DNA of 64,000 nucleotides from Larkinella terrae (GCF_009668025.1 NZ_WJXZ01000014.1:1198448-1262447), one strand, 5' to 3'. Shown: positions 54,352-62,821, counted from the first letter of the stretch. Program-made: numbers and translations. Notes: generated by a model from the letters alone, not told the origin.

Positions 54352-55242
54352 ATGAACGCAATTGGCATCGACATTGGTGGCACCCGGATCAAAGGCGTCC
54401 TGATCGAAACCGAAACCGGAGCGGTTTTGCACCGGGTCGTCTGTTCGACCAATGACGGTGAAGGCGGGCAATGGAAACAGGCAGTTGCCGACACGTTCCA
54501 GCAGTTGAAAACCGCAGCCGGAGAATCGGTGTTGCGGGTTGGTTTGTCGGCGCCGGGTTTGCCAACGCCCGCCAACGACGCCATAGCCTGCATGCCGGGC
54601 CGACTGCCGGGGCTGGAAGGTTTTGTCTGGTCGGATTTTCTGGGCACACCGGTTCGGGTTTTGAACGATGCGCATGCCGCTCTGATGGCCGAAGCCCGCT
54701 ACGGAGCCGCCAAAGATATCCGAAATGCGCTGATGCTGACGCTCGGCACGGGCGTTGGCGGAGGATTGCTGATCGATGGAAATCTGTACCAGGGCTATTA
54801 CCAGATGGCGGGTCATTTGGGCCATGTGACGGTCGATGCGGGCAATAACCAACTGGGAATCACGAATATGCCGGGTAATCTGGAAGATGCCATCGGCAAT
54901 GCAACGGTGGTTCGGCGGTCGTACGGGCGGTATCAAACCACGCAGGAACTGGTCGATGCCTACCGGAAAAACGAACCGCTGGCCACGCTGGTCTGGCTGA
55001 CGTCGGTTCGGCAACTGGCCGTGACGATTGCGGGTTTTGCCAATGCTTTTTCGCCGGAAGTCGTGGTGTTGGGTGGCGGCATTATGCAGGCTGGCGATGC
55101 CTTATTCGGGCCGCTGGAAGCCTATCTGGAGGTGTTTGAATGGCGTCCGGCGGGTAAGAAAACCGCTATTCGGAAGGCCCATTTTGAGGATTGGGCCGGG
55201 GCCATTGGTGCCGCCGGTTTTGTTGGGAATGAGATGTATTAA
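54352..55242 (+). CDS. ROK family sugar kinase lacking the zinc cysteines
   Basis: A 296-aa sugar kinase. The phosphate motif DIGGTRIKG is at residues 7-15, catalytic Asp106 lies in VRVLNDAHAALMAE, and LGTGVGGG at 131-138. The ROK zinc motif normally reads GHxGH followed by CxCGxxGCxE. Here GHLGH (154-158) is present but the cysteines are absent and replaced by NNQLGITNMPGNLED. It may be a zinc-independent member. It likely phosphorylates the sugar or amino sugar handled by this run. Confidence 0.88.
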   Translation: MNAIGIDIGGTRIKGVLIETETGAVLHRVVCSTNDGEGGQWKQAVADTFQQLKTAAGESVLRVGLSAPGLPTPANDAIACMPGRLPGLEGFVWSDFLGTPVRVLNDAHAALMAEARYGAAKDIRNALMLTLGTGVGGGLLIDGNLYQGYYQMAGHLGHVTVDAGNNQLGITNMPGNLEDAIGNATVVRRSYGRYQTTQELVDAYRKNEPLATLVWLTSVRQLAVTIAGFANAFSPEVVVLGGGIMQAGDALFGPLEAYLEVFEWRPAGKKTAIRKAHFEDWAGAIGAAGFVGNEMY

Positions 55243-55251
55243 TGTAATCCT

Positions 55252-56043
55252 ATGATAGATAGCTATTTAGAAAAGTGTCGCCAACTGATTGACACGGTTG
55301 AACGGCAGACCACGCAATTGCAACAGGCCGCCCAATGGTTTGCCGATACGATTCTGGCGGGCCGGATGGTTCACGTTTTCGGATCGGGCCACAGCCGGAT
55401 TATGGTCGAGGAAATGTGGCCGCGCTACGGTTCGTTTCCCGGTTTCAACCCGATTGTCGAACTGTCGCTGACCTTTCACAATCTGGTGGTCGGGGCCAAC
55501 GGACAACGTCAGGCGATGTTTCTGGAAAATGTCTCCGGATTGGCCGAGCGAATTCTGCGTAACTACGACCTTTCGGAGCAGGACACGGCGCTGGTCATTT
55601 CGTCGAGCGGCTGCAACGTCGTACCCATCGAAATGGCTGAGGAGTTTCAGAAACGGGGCGTAAAGGTGGTCGCTTTGATCACGAAAGAACATTCGGACCG
55701 GAGTACGAGCAAACGCCAGGACGGTTTGAAACTGAGCGATTTTGCCGATTTGATTCTGGATACGGGCGCACCCGTTGGCGACGCGATGGTGTCGGTTCCG
55801 GGCCTTGACACGCCGGTCGCGCCGGGTAGTACGGTAGGTGGAGCCCTGATTATCAACAGCATCAAAGCCGAACTGGCCCGACTGCTCACCGAAGCCGGTC
55901 ATCCGCCCAAAGTCCTGACAGCGGGCGTCGTTGCGGGCTCCGAACGCGCTACGGAACTGTTCGAAGCCGCCTACGACGAACACGCTCACCGGCTGGCGAA
56001 ACTGTATGCCCAGGTTGGGAAATCGACTCTTGTCCGTGGGTAG
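55252..56043 (+). CDS. SIS-domain sugar-phosphate protein (UPF0309-like)
   Basis: A 263-aa cytoplasmic SIS protein. The sugar-phosphate-binding site is suggested by VFGSGHSRIMVEEMWPRYG (about 38-56) and by the SSSGCNVVPIEMAEEFQKRG stretch (about 116-135). It resembles UPF0309-type proteins linked to N-acetylglucosamine metabolism in actinobacteria (from memory). It follows the ROK kinase gene with a 9-bp gap. Isomerase or dehydratase action on an (amino) sugar phosphate is inferred. Confidence 0.83.
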   Translation: MIDSYLEKCRQLIDTVERQTTQLQQAAQWFADTILAGRMVHVFGSGHSRIMVEEMWPRYGSFPGFNPIVELSLTFHNLVVGANGQRQAMFLENVSGLAERILRNYDLSEQDTALVISSSGCNVVPIEMAEEFQKRGVKVVALITKEHSDRSTSKRQDGLKLSDFADLILDTGAPVGDAMVSVPGLDTPVAPGSTVGGALIINSIKAELARLLTEAGHPPKVLTAGVVAGSERATELFEAAYDEHAHRLAKLYAQVGKSTLVRG

Positions 56044-56046
56044 GTG

Positions 56047-57393
56047 ATGCTGAACCATCTACACCTACCGCTCATCGCAGAAACCGACATTCTGGTCATC
56101 GGGGCTGGGTCGGCGGGCTGCGTGGCGGCTTTGTCGGCTGCCGCTGAAAAGCGGTTTTCGGTGATGCTGGTCGAGCGATACGGTTTTCCCGGTGGCACTT
56201 CCACCCAGATGCTTGATACGTTTTACGGTTTTTTCACGCCAGGTTCCAGCCCACGGAAGGTCGTCGGCGGCTGGCCCGATCGCGTGGTGAATGAACTGCA
56301 TAAAACCGGTGATATTTTTCTGCGTCCCAACACCTATGGTGCCGGAACGGGCGTCAACTATAACCCGGAACGGTTGAAACGGGTGTGGGATCAGTTGATT
56401 TTGCAAAGCAGTATTCGGTATTTGTTGCACACCTCGCTGGTCGATGTCGGGCAGGAAGGGGAGCGGTTTATCGGTATTTTCTGGAACAAAGGCGGTTTTG
56501 GCAAGGTCGTCGCCCGGCGGGTCATCGATGCCTCGGGTGATGCCGATTTCTGCCATCTGGCCGGTTTGGCGTACGAAACCGCCGGAGAACACGAACCCGC
56601 CCAAAGCCTGACCACGACCTTTAGGATGAGCAACGTCGATCTGGAATGGTATGAACGCGAAGGCGGCAAGAAAATGCTGGCCGGGAAAATGCGGACTGCC
56701 GTCGAAACCGGAACGCACGCGTTGCCCCGCAAGGAAGGTTCGGCCCACCGAATGAACGCAAAAGGTTGTATTTCGACAGTGGCCGTAAAAGTCAGCGGGC
56801 TATCGGCTTTGAAGGCCGATGAACTGACCCAAGCCGAGGTGGAAGGCCGTCGGCAGGCGTTTGTCTACGAGGAGTTTTTTCGGGATGCGGTCCCCGGTTT
56901 TGCCCAGTCGAATATCATTGGGCTTTCGCACCAGATTGGCGTTCGCGAAACCCGGCGCGTCTATGGCGAGCATCGGTTGACCAAAGACGAATGCCTGTCG
57001 GGCAAGTTGCCGACGGACCGAATTTTTCTCTGCGGAGCGCCGATTGAAGATCATCGCCAGGGCCTGAACGGCGAAGACGAAACGCATTGGGAATACATTC
57101 CGGGCGCAGGGGTGTACGGCGTTCCTTACGGCACGATTGTCCCGAAAGGAAGTCAGTCGGTTTGGGTCGTCGGGCGGTGTTTTTCGGCGACCCACGATGC
57201 CCACGCTTCCTGTCGGTCGATGGCCCAGACCATGTCGATGGGGCAGGCTGCGGGCTTGGCGGCTGTTCAATCGCTGGTACAGGATGAACCAGCCAATCAG
57301 TTGGATACGAAAGCATTGCAGGATAGTTTGTGTCGAATTGGGGCGGTTTTGGAAGTACCGTCAAAGGACTATGATTACGATGATTGGCAATGA
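56047..57393 (+). CDS. FAD-dependent oxidoreductase of the GntR-controlled run
   Basis: A 448-aa flavoprotein started at the ATG at 56047, three bases after the upstream stop; a GTG at 56044 is an alternative. Unlike the related enzymes at 15849 and 38120 it has no signal peptide and should be cytoplasmic. The FAD motif GAGSAG is at 19-24 and GGTSTQ follows. Near the C-terminus SVWVVGRCFSATHDAHASCRSMAQTMSMGQAAG is the family motif. The last residues (DYDYDDWQ) are encoded by the outer arm of palindrome J. The substrate is unknown. Confidence 0.85.
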   Translation: MLNHLHLPLIAETDILVIGAGSAGCVAALSAAAEKRFSVMLVERYGFPGGTSTQMLDTFYGFFTPGSSPRKVVGGWPDRVVNELHKTGDIFLRPNTYGAGTGVNYNPERLKRVWDQLILQSSIRYLLHTSLVDVGQEGERFIGIFWNKGGFGKVVARRVIDASGDADFCHLAGLAYETAGEHEPAQSLTTTFRMSNVDLEWYEREGGKKMLAGKMRTAVETGTHALPRKEGSAHRMNAKGCISTVAVKVSGLSALKADELTQAEVEGRRQAFVYEEFFRDAVPGFAQSNIIGLSHQIGVRETRRVYGEHRLTKDECLSGKLPTDRIFLCGAPIEDHRQGLNGEDETHWEYIPGAGVYGVPYGTIVPKGSQSVWVVGRCFSATHDAHASCRSMAQTMSMGQAAGLAAVQSLVQDEPANQLDTKALQDSLCRIGAVLEVPSKDYDYDDWQ

Positions 57394-57547
57394 TAAAATG
57401 ATTTTTATTCTGGAGGGATTGGTTATGATAAAAATGATTTTTTGCCATGATGCAATGAGAAATCAAATTCATTTGATCAAATCATTTTTATCATCAACAA
57501 CCGTATAATCACTGTAATCATAGGCAGTCAATCACCGTAATCATAGT
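57368..57547. repeat. Stuttering palindrome J, nested, overlapping a gene 3' end
   Basis: Outer arms 57368-57386 and 57529-57547 pair at 18 of 19 positions. Inner arms 57426-57440 and 57479-57493 pair perfectly over 15 bp. The units are variants of ATGATTACG and TGATAAAATGATT. The left outer arm encodes the last residues of the FAD oxidoreductase, and the right one ends 3 bp before the GTG start of the next gene. Confidence 0.8.
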
Positions 57548-57550
57548 CTA

Positions 57551-58522
57551 GTGAGCTTCGTCAGAACAATTCTCGGAGATATTGACCCGGACCAAATCGG
57601 AATCACGTATGCGCACGAGCATATTGTGATCGAAGATAGCTTTCCGACGCGCAGCAACCCGGATTTTCTGCTGAACGACGTGGCCAAAATATCGGAGGAA
57701 TTGCAGCGGGTGTACGACGCGGGTGGCCGGACGATGGTGGATACCATGCCCGCCAATTGCGGTCGGAACGTGCTGAAACTGGCGGAGGTTTCGCGGAAAA
57801 CCGGTATTCAGATTCTGGCACCGACGGGCATTCACCTGGAAAAATATTACCCGCCCGACCATTGGCGGTTTCGGTATTCCGAAGACCAGTTGACGCGGCT
57901 GTTTATCGCTGATATTGAGGAAGGAATCGACCGATACGATTACGGCGGACCGGTTGTCGAGCGCACTTCGCACCGGGCCGGGTTGATCAAGCTGGCGACG
58001 GGCGACGAAGCGTTCACCAGCCATCAGGAAACGGTTTTTCGGGCAGTAGTAAACGCACATCGGGCCACGGGAATTCCGATTCTGACGCACACCAACGAAG
58101 GGCGGTTTGCGCTGGAACAGGCCGAATTGTTCGACCGGTTGGGAGTCAATTTGCAGCACGTTGTGATTTCGCACGTTGATCGGAATCAGGACGTTGACTA
58201 CCACCGGGCGGTTTTGCAAACCGGCGTTCGGGTCGAATACGACAGCGGTTTTCGCTGGAAAGCGGGCGAGCCCAATGGAACCTACCGGCTCCTGCAGGCG
58301 CTGTTACCCGATTTCCCGGATCAGATTACCGTGGGCATGGACGCGGCCCGGAATACGTATTGGCAATCATACGGCGGAAAACCGGGTTTGACGTGGCTGC
58401 TGACCACTTTTTGCGACGATCTCCGGCGACTGGATTTAGCGGATTATTTTCAAAAGTTATTCATTGATACCCCAAAACGACTTTATACATGCAACCGAAC
58501 CCCATCCGCACGACCGTCATAG
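57551..58522 (+). CDS. Phosphotriesterase-family amidohydrolase (lactonase-like)
   Basis: A 323-aa TIM-barrel hydrolase starting at GTG 57551. The binuclear metal site is complete: His22 and His24 (AHEH), Lys147 for carbamylation (LIKLATG), His180 (ILTHTNEG), His208 (VISHVD) and Asp264 (GMDAARN). Many family members hydrolyse lactones, phospho-sugar lactones or phosphate esters rather than pesticides. In this run it may open a lactone produced by the oxidoreductases (inference). Its end overlaps the next gene by 34 bases. Confidence 0.9.
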   Translation: MSFVRTILGDIDPDQIGITYAHEHIVIEDSFPTRSNPDFLLNDVAKISEELQRVYDAGGRTMVDTMPANCGRNVLKLAEVSRKTGIQILAPTGIHLEKYYPPDHWRFRYSEDQLTRLFIADIEEGIDRYDYGGPVVERTSHRAGLIKLATGDEAFTSHQETVFRAVVNAHRATGIPILTHTNEGRFALEQAELFDRLGVNLQHVVISHVDRNQDVDYHRAVLQTGVRVEYDSGFRWKAGEPNGTYRLLQALLPDFPDQITVGMDAARNTYWQSYGGKPGLTWLLTTFCDDLRRLDLADYFQKLFIDTPKRLYTCNRTPSARPS

Positions 58523-59514
58523 GCAGTTACCCGTTCCCCGGCTGGCTGGAATTTGCGTCCCAGAACCTCGACAAATTCGGTGCGGCCGACATTGAGGAGA
58601 TGATCAACGACGCTGTCATTGCCGCTATTCACGATCAGACGACGGCCGGTCTGGATGTCATTACCGACGGTGAACAAACCCGGCTGGACTTCAACCTGTC
58701 GTTTTACGGCTACATCAAAGGGCTGAAACCCAATCATTCCGAGACGCGCAAATTCGGCCCGCCCGCGCACGATCAGCGCGGCAAACATTCAATTGTGGAG
58801 GAATTGACGGCTCCGAAAGGCTTGGGCGTCGTCAGCGAATACGAGCGGCTGAAACGGCTGGCTCCGGCGGGTCCGACGCTGAAAGCATCGGTTCCGGGGC
58901 CGTATACCCTAAGTGGCCGGATGTTGCCCAACGACCGCTACCAGGATCGGTACGACATCACGGAAGCGTTGCTGCCAATTGTGCGGAAAGAACTAGAGGA
59001 TTTGGTGGCGGCTGGCTGCACCGAAATTACCGTCGACGAGCCCTCAATGTCGTGTTATGCCTACAAGGAAGACACGAAGCGGTTTGTCGATATTTTCAAC
59101 CGGACGGTGGCGCCGGTGGTCGGGAAATGCCGGTTGTCCACGCACCTTTGTTTCGGAAATTTCAAAGGCCGCCCGGTCGGGTACCGGAAAATTCACCCGA
59201 TGCTGCCGGATTTTCTCGATCTGTCGGTCGATGAGGTGCACGTTGAAATGGCTAACCGGGAGTTCGACGAAATTGAATTGATTGCGGAATTTGCTCAGAA
59301 AATGGATGTGGCCGTCGGTATTATCGATGTGAAAAACTATTACATCGAAACCGTTAAAGATGTCGTGGAACGGATCGAAACGTGCCTGAAATACATTCCC
59401 GCCGAGAAACTGGCCGTAGCACCCGATTGCGGTTTGAGCCAGACCGCTCGCTGGGCCGCTCGTCAGAAGCTGGTCAACATGGTGGCCGGAGCGAAGAAAG
59501 TAAGGGGAAACTGA
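58489..59514 (+). CDS. MetE-like (cobalamin-independent methyltransferase family) protein
   Basis: A 341-aa protein of the MetE C-terminal/UROD superfamily, about the length of the catalytic half alone. The N-terminal TTVIGSYPFPGWL, VITDGEQTR and EITVDEPSM motifs match the family. STHLCFGNFKGR gives the His and Cys zinc ligands, and a second Cys lies in VAPDCGLSQTAR. Short MetE-like proteins act on methyl donors or on unrelated catabolic substrates. A demethylation step in this run is possible but unproven. It overlaps the PTE-like gene by 34 bases. Confidence 0.85.
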   Translation: MQPNPIRTTVIGSYPFPGWLEFASQNLDKFGAADIEEMINDAVIAAIHDQTTAGLDVITDGEQTRLDFNLSFYGYIKGLKPNHSETRKFGPPAHDQRGKHSIVEELTAPKGLGVVSEYERLKRLAPAGPTLKASVPGPYTLSGRMLPNDRYQDRYDITEALLPIVRKELEDLVAAGCTEITVDEPSMSCYAYKEDTKRFVDIFNRTVAPVVGKCRLSTHLCFGNFKGRPVGYRKIHPMLPDFLDLSVDEVHVEMANREFDEIELIAEFAQKMDVAVGIIDVKNYYIETVKDVVERIETCLKYIPAEKLAVAPDCGLSQTARWAARQKLVNMVAGAKKVRGN

Positions 59515-59530
59515 GAAAGACATCCGTTTT

Positions 59531-60406
59531 ATGAAGGAATTAATTCCGGCATTTCAAAAAGACGAAACATTTCTGGCGGACCTGGAAACCGCTCGTTCCC
59601 GGCCCGACCAGCTTCACGTCTGGTGGTTGGGGCAGAGCGGTTTTTTGGTTCAATGGCAGAAGCGGTTTTTGCTATTTGATCCCTACCTGTCTGATTCTCT
59701 TTCGATTAAATACGCGAACACCGACAAGCCGCACGTTCGGATGTCGGAGCGGGTTATCGATCCGGCGCTCCTGACGATGATCGATGTGGTAACGTCGAGC
59801 CACAATCATACCGACCACCTGGACGCCGAAACTTTAATTCCGCTGTTCATCGCCAGCCCGAACGTGCAGTTCGTGATTCCCGAAGCCAACCGGTTTTTTG
59901 TGGGCGATCGGGTGAAACGCGATGCGGTTTTTCCGGTTGGTCTGACCGACGGCGAAATCGCTCAAGTCGCCGGATTCACGTTTCACGGCGTTCCGGCGGC
60001 TCACAACGCTCTCGAACGCGACGATCACGGTCGGTGTAAATTTATGGGATTTGTGGTGCAGGCCGGGCCGTGGACGCTCTATCACAGTGGCGATACGCTC
60101 TGGTACGACGGCATGGTGGAAATTCTGAAACCGTTTAACATTGACATTGCCTTTTTGCCGATCAACGGAAATAAACCCGAACGACGCGTGGCCGGGAACC
60201 TCAACCCGGAAGAAGCCGCTCGGCTGGGGAAAGAAATTGGTGCGGGGCTGGTGATTCCGCACCATTACCACCTGTTTGAGTTCAATACCGAAGACCCTGC
60301 CAACTTTGTTCGCGAAGCCAAGCAGTATCAGACGCCTTACCAGGTGCTTCAGTTAGGCGAGCGCTGGAGCGGTAAAAAGGATTTGGGAGGAACTGTTGAA
60401 AATTGA
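59531..60406 (+). CDS. UlaG-like metallo-beta-lactamase-fold lactonase
   Basis: A 291-aa cytoplasmic metallohydrolase. The metal motif HNHTDH is at 91-96, further ligands are in YHSGDT and HHYHLFEF, and VWWLGQSGFLVQWQKRFLLFDPYLSDS opens the fold. UlaG hydrolyses L-ascorbate 6-phosphate lactone, and this protein likely hydrolyses a related sugar-acid lactone. It starts 16 bp after the MetE-like gene. Confidence 0.87.
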   Translation: MKELIPAFQKDETFLADLETARSRPDQLHVWWLGQSGFLVQWQKRFLLFDPYLSDSLSIKYANTDKPHVRMSERVIDPALLTMIDVVTSSHNHTDHLDAETLIPLFIASPNVQFVIPEANRFFVGDRVKRDAVFPVGLTDGEIAQVAGFTFHGVPAAHNALERDDHGRCKFMGFVVQAGPWTLYHSGDTLWYDGMVEILKPFNIDIAFLPINGNKPERRVAGNLNPEEAARLGKEIGAGLVIPHHYHLFEFNTEDPANFVREAKQYQTPYQVLQLGERWSGKKDLGGTVEN

Positions 60407-60436
60407 ATGGCGAATGCCGAATATTGAAGAAAGGTC
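60404..60436 (+). repeat. Single-arm stutter sequence M
   Basis: A short run of GAATGGCGAATGCCGAATAT units directly after the lactonase stop, without an inverted partner. It resembles one arm of the stuttering palindromes and the solo sequence at 6284. Confidence 0.4.
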
Positions 60437-60463
60437 CTGTTCCGAACCCATCCTTTCTTCCGT

Positions 60464-61648
60464 ATGAAAAAAATAGCCGCTTTTTTTCTGCTTTTTGGGC
60501 CGCTCTACGCTCAAAATCCCAATTTTAAACTTCAGGTTGTCGATAATCAGATCGCGATTGGCTACGGTTTGGCCATTGGTGATGTCGACGGGGACAAAAA
60601 ACCGGATATTCTAATGGCGGATCAGAAAGCCATTGTCTGGTACCGGAATCCGGGAAAACCGGGCGATGCCTGGCAGCGGCACGTCATGGCGCAGGACCTG
60701 ACCCCGCAGGACAACGTTTGCATTGCCGCCCGCGACATCGACGGTGACGGCAAAGTGGAAGTGGCCGTCGGCGCGGGCTGGAACCCTTCCGAAACAAACG
60801 ATACGACGAAATCCGGGGCGGTTTTTTACCTGATTCGCCCCAATGATCCCACGCAGAAGTGGGAATCCGTTCGGCTTCACCACGAAATCACCACGCACCG
60901 GATGCGCTGGGCGCGGATTGCCCCAAACCGCTATCAACTTATTGTCGTGCCGTTACACGGTTTGGGTAACAAAAACGGGGAAGGTAAGGGTGTGAAAATT
61001 TTTGGGTACGAAAAACCGAAAGATCCGCGCAATCCGTGGTCGATGCAACTGGTCGATTCGACGATGCACATGACCCATAATTTTGAAATTTGGGAAGATG
61101 GTGCCGAAACCCAGTTGCTGATTGGCAGCAAGGAAGGTGGCAAAAATCTGGCTTTTCGGAACGGGAAATGGACGCCGATTGACCGCTGGATTGGAGCCGG
61201 AAACGGCATGGGAGAGGTACGTCGTGGTTTTCAGGGCGGGAAAGTACCTTTTGTCGCAGCTGTTGAACCGATGCACGGTAACAAACTGGTCGTCTACAAA
61301 AACGGTCCGATTGCGGATGCGCCAAACAAGCTGATGTACGGCGTTCAGCAAACGCTGAGTGAGCAACTGAACCAGGGCCACGCGCTCGCTTGCGGAGATT
61401 TCCTGAAACTTGGTTACGACCAGATTGCCGTCGGCTGGCGAAACCCGAATGCCGAAAAGAAAGTGGGCGTGCGGCTTTTTGTGCCTGACAAAACCCTGCA
61501 AACCTGGAAAGAGCAATCGCTCGACGATAGCGTGATGATGGCAACCGAGGATTTGCAAGCCGCCGATCTGGACGGTGACGGCGATCTGGACCTGATCGCT
61601 TCCGGCCGGGCGACGCTGAACGTGTTGATTTACTGGAATTTGAGATGA
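60464..61648 (+). CDS. Secreted FG-GAP/VCBS repeat protein
   Basis: A 394-aa exported protein (signal peptide MKKIAAFFLLFGPLYAQ). It is a seven-bladed-type propeller with calcium-binding DxDxDG loops, for example DVDGDKKPD (about 44-52), DIDGDGKVE (about 90-98) and DLDGDGDLD near 375. Such proteins bind glycans or act as accessory factors in PULs; the function is unknown. It closes the GntR-controlled run and is the only exported product in it. Confidence 0.85.
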   Translation: MKKIAAFFLLFGPLYAQNPNFKLQVVDNQIAIGYGLAIGDVDGDKKPDILMADQKAIVWYRNPGKPGDAWQRHVMAQDLTPQDNVCIAARDIDGDGKVEVAVGAGWNPSETNDTTKSGAVFYLIRPNDPTQKWESVRLHHEITTHRMRWARIAPNRYQLIVVPLHGLGNKNGEGKGVKIFGYEKPKDPRNPWSMQLVDSTMHMTHNFEIWEDGAETQLLIGSKEGGKNLAFRNGKWTPIDRWIGAGNGMGEVRRGFQGGKVPFVAAVEPMHGNKLVVYKNGPIADAPNKLMYGVQQTLSEQLNQGHALACGDFLKLGYDQIAVGWRNPNAEKKVGVRLFVPDKTLQTWKEQSLDDSVMMATEDLQAADLDGDGDLDLIASGRATLNVLIYWNLR

Positions 61649-61665
61649 GGACGCGGATCAGTCGG

Positions 61666-61766
61666 TCCTGAACTGGGATTACGCAGATTAAAAGGTTAAC
61701 TGGGATTGGCTAGTGCAACCTTTTATATCCTCTTAATCTTTTAATCCGCGTAATCCCAGTTCAGGA
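61666..61766. repeat. Stuttering palindrome K after the FG-GAP gene
   Basis: Arms 61666-61699 and 61733-61766 pair at 32 of 34 positions. They contain GGGATTACGC and GATTAAAAG units. It lies downstream of the last gene of the run and might protect the 3' end of the transcript. Confidence 0.88.
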
Positions 61767-61829
61767 CTAATTAATTCGGTTCCTATCCCCTTAAAATTTG
61801 CTAATTTAAAAATCCGTTTCAATATTTGT

Positions 61830-61841
61830 GTAATTAATTAC
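61830..61841. promoter_or_regulatory. Possible MarR operator
   Basis: GTAATTAATTAC is a perfect 12-bp palindrome 29 bp before the MarR-GNAT start codon, within the promoter region, and is followed by further TTACGTAA half-sites. AT-rich palindromes of this kind are typical of MarR autoregulation. Confidence 0.45.
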
Positions 61842-61869
61842 GTAATTTAAAACGTAAACTGTTAAAGAT

Positions 61870-62814
61870 ATGGATTTGATGGCGCAACTCGGCCCATTGG
61901 CTTTTGGAAGCCGCCTGAGACGGCTCAGTGATTTAATATCGAAGCAGGCATCAGCGGTTTATGAATCGTTTGGGATCGACTTTGATCCGAAGTGGTTTAC
62001 GCTCTTTTACCTGCTTTCCCGAAAACCGCCCCTGAGCGTCACCGAAATCGCGGATGAGCTGGGTTTTTCGCATCCGGCTATTATTCAACTCGCGAAGGAA
62101 CTGGAACTGGCCGGTTTAATCCGTTCGGAAAAATCGGGGAAAGATAGTCGGAAACGGTTGCTGTCTTTGAGCGACAAAGGCCGGGAATTGCTACCGGAAC
62201 TGGAGAAAATCTGGCAGGCTATCAACGAGCTAAATACCAAACTCATTAATAAACAGCGCCATAACCTCATTTTTGCGATGGAAGAAATGGAAGAAACGCT
62301 GGCGGAAGAGCATTACCTGAGTCGTTTCAAAACCTATTTCAAGATGAAACAGCTCGACGAAGTTGAAATCATCGATTTTGATCCGGCTTACCGGGAGCAG
62401 TTCAAACAACTGAATCTGGCCTGGATCGAGAAGTATTTTAAAGTGGAAGAACCGGATATTCGGGCGCTGAGCAATCCCGAAGGATACATTATCGACAAGG
62501 GCGGACGCGTTTTTTTTGCCCGCTACAACCACGAAATTGTCGGAACCTGCGCCCTGTTGAAACAAAGTGAAGGGGTTTATGAGCTTGTCAAAATGGCGGT
62601 TTCACCGGAAGCGCAGGGGAAACAGATCGGCAAGAAACTGTGCATTCACGCCGTGGAAATGGCCCGGCAGATGGGAGCCAGGCAGGTGTACCTCGAATCG
62701 AACACCCGCCTGACCCCCGCGCTCGAGCTATACAAAAAAGTGGGATTCTACAAGGTGGAGTCCAGCCCGTCGCCCTACCAGCGGTCGAACATCAAAATGC
62801 AGATGGATCTGTAA
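61870..62814 (+). CDS. MarR transcriptional regulator fused to GNAT acetyltransferase
   Basis: A 314-aa two-domain protein. Residues about 1-145 form a MarR winged helix (PPLSVTEIADELGFSHPAIIQLAKELELAGLIRSEKSGKDSRKR in outline). Residues about 155-314 form a GNAT domain with the acetyl-CoA motif VSPEAQGKQIGKKL (about 240-253). Such fusions are widespread in bacteria, and the acetylated substrate is not known. A palindrome at 61830 suggests autoregulation. Confidence 0.9.
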   Translation: MDLMAQLGPLAFGSRLRRLSDLISKQASAVYESFGIDFDPKWFTLFYLLSRKPPLSVTEIADELGFSHPAIIQLAKELELAGLIRSEKSGKDSRKRLLSLSDKGRELLPELEKIWQAINELNTKLINKQRHNLIFAMEEMEETLAEEHYLSRFKTYFKMKQLDEVEIIDFDPAYREQFKQLNLAWIEKYFKVEEPDIRALSNPEGYIIDKGGRVFFARYNHEIVGTCALLKQSEGVYELVKMAVSPEAQGKQIGKKLCIHAVEMARQMGARQVYLESNTRLTPALELYKKVGFYKVESSPSPYQRSNIKMQMDL

Positions 62815-62821
62815 AGCCGGT

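Noticed and set aside
57541-57551. An ATG start for the PTE-like gene
   Set aside because: No in-frame ATG precedes the conserved AHEH motif; GTG at 57551 is the only plausible start.
4628-61766. Stuttering palindromes as ordinary intrinsic terminators
   Set aside because: They are AT-rich, have long loops, mostly lack T-tracts, and several sit between co-directional genes that should be cotranscribed.
4628-61766. Stuttering repeats as CRISPR arrays
   Set aside because: Units are 6-9 bp, degenerate, without unique spacers, and no cas gene is present.
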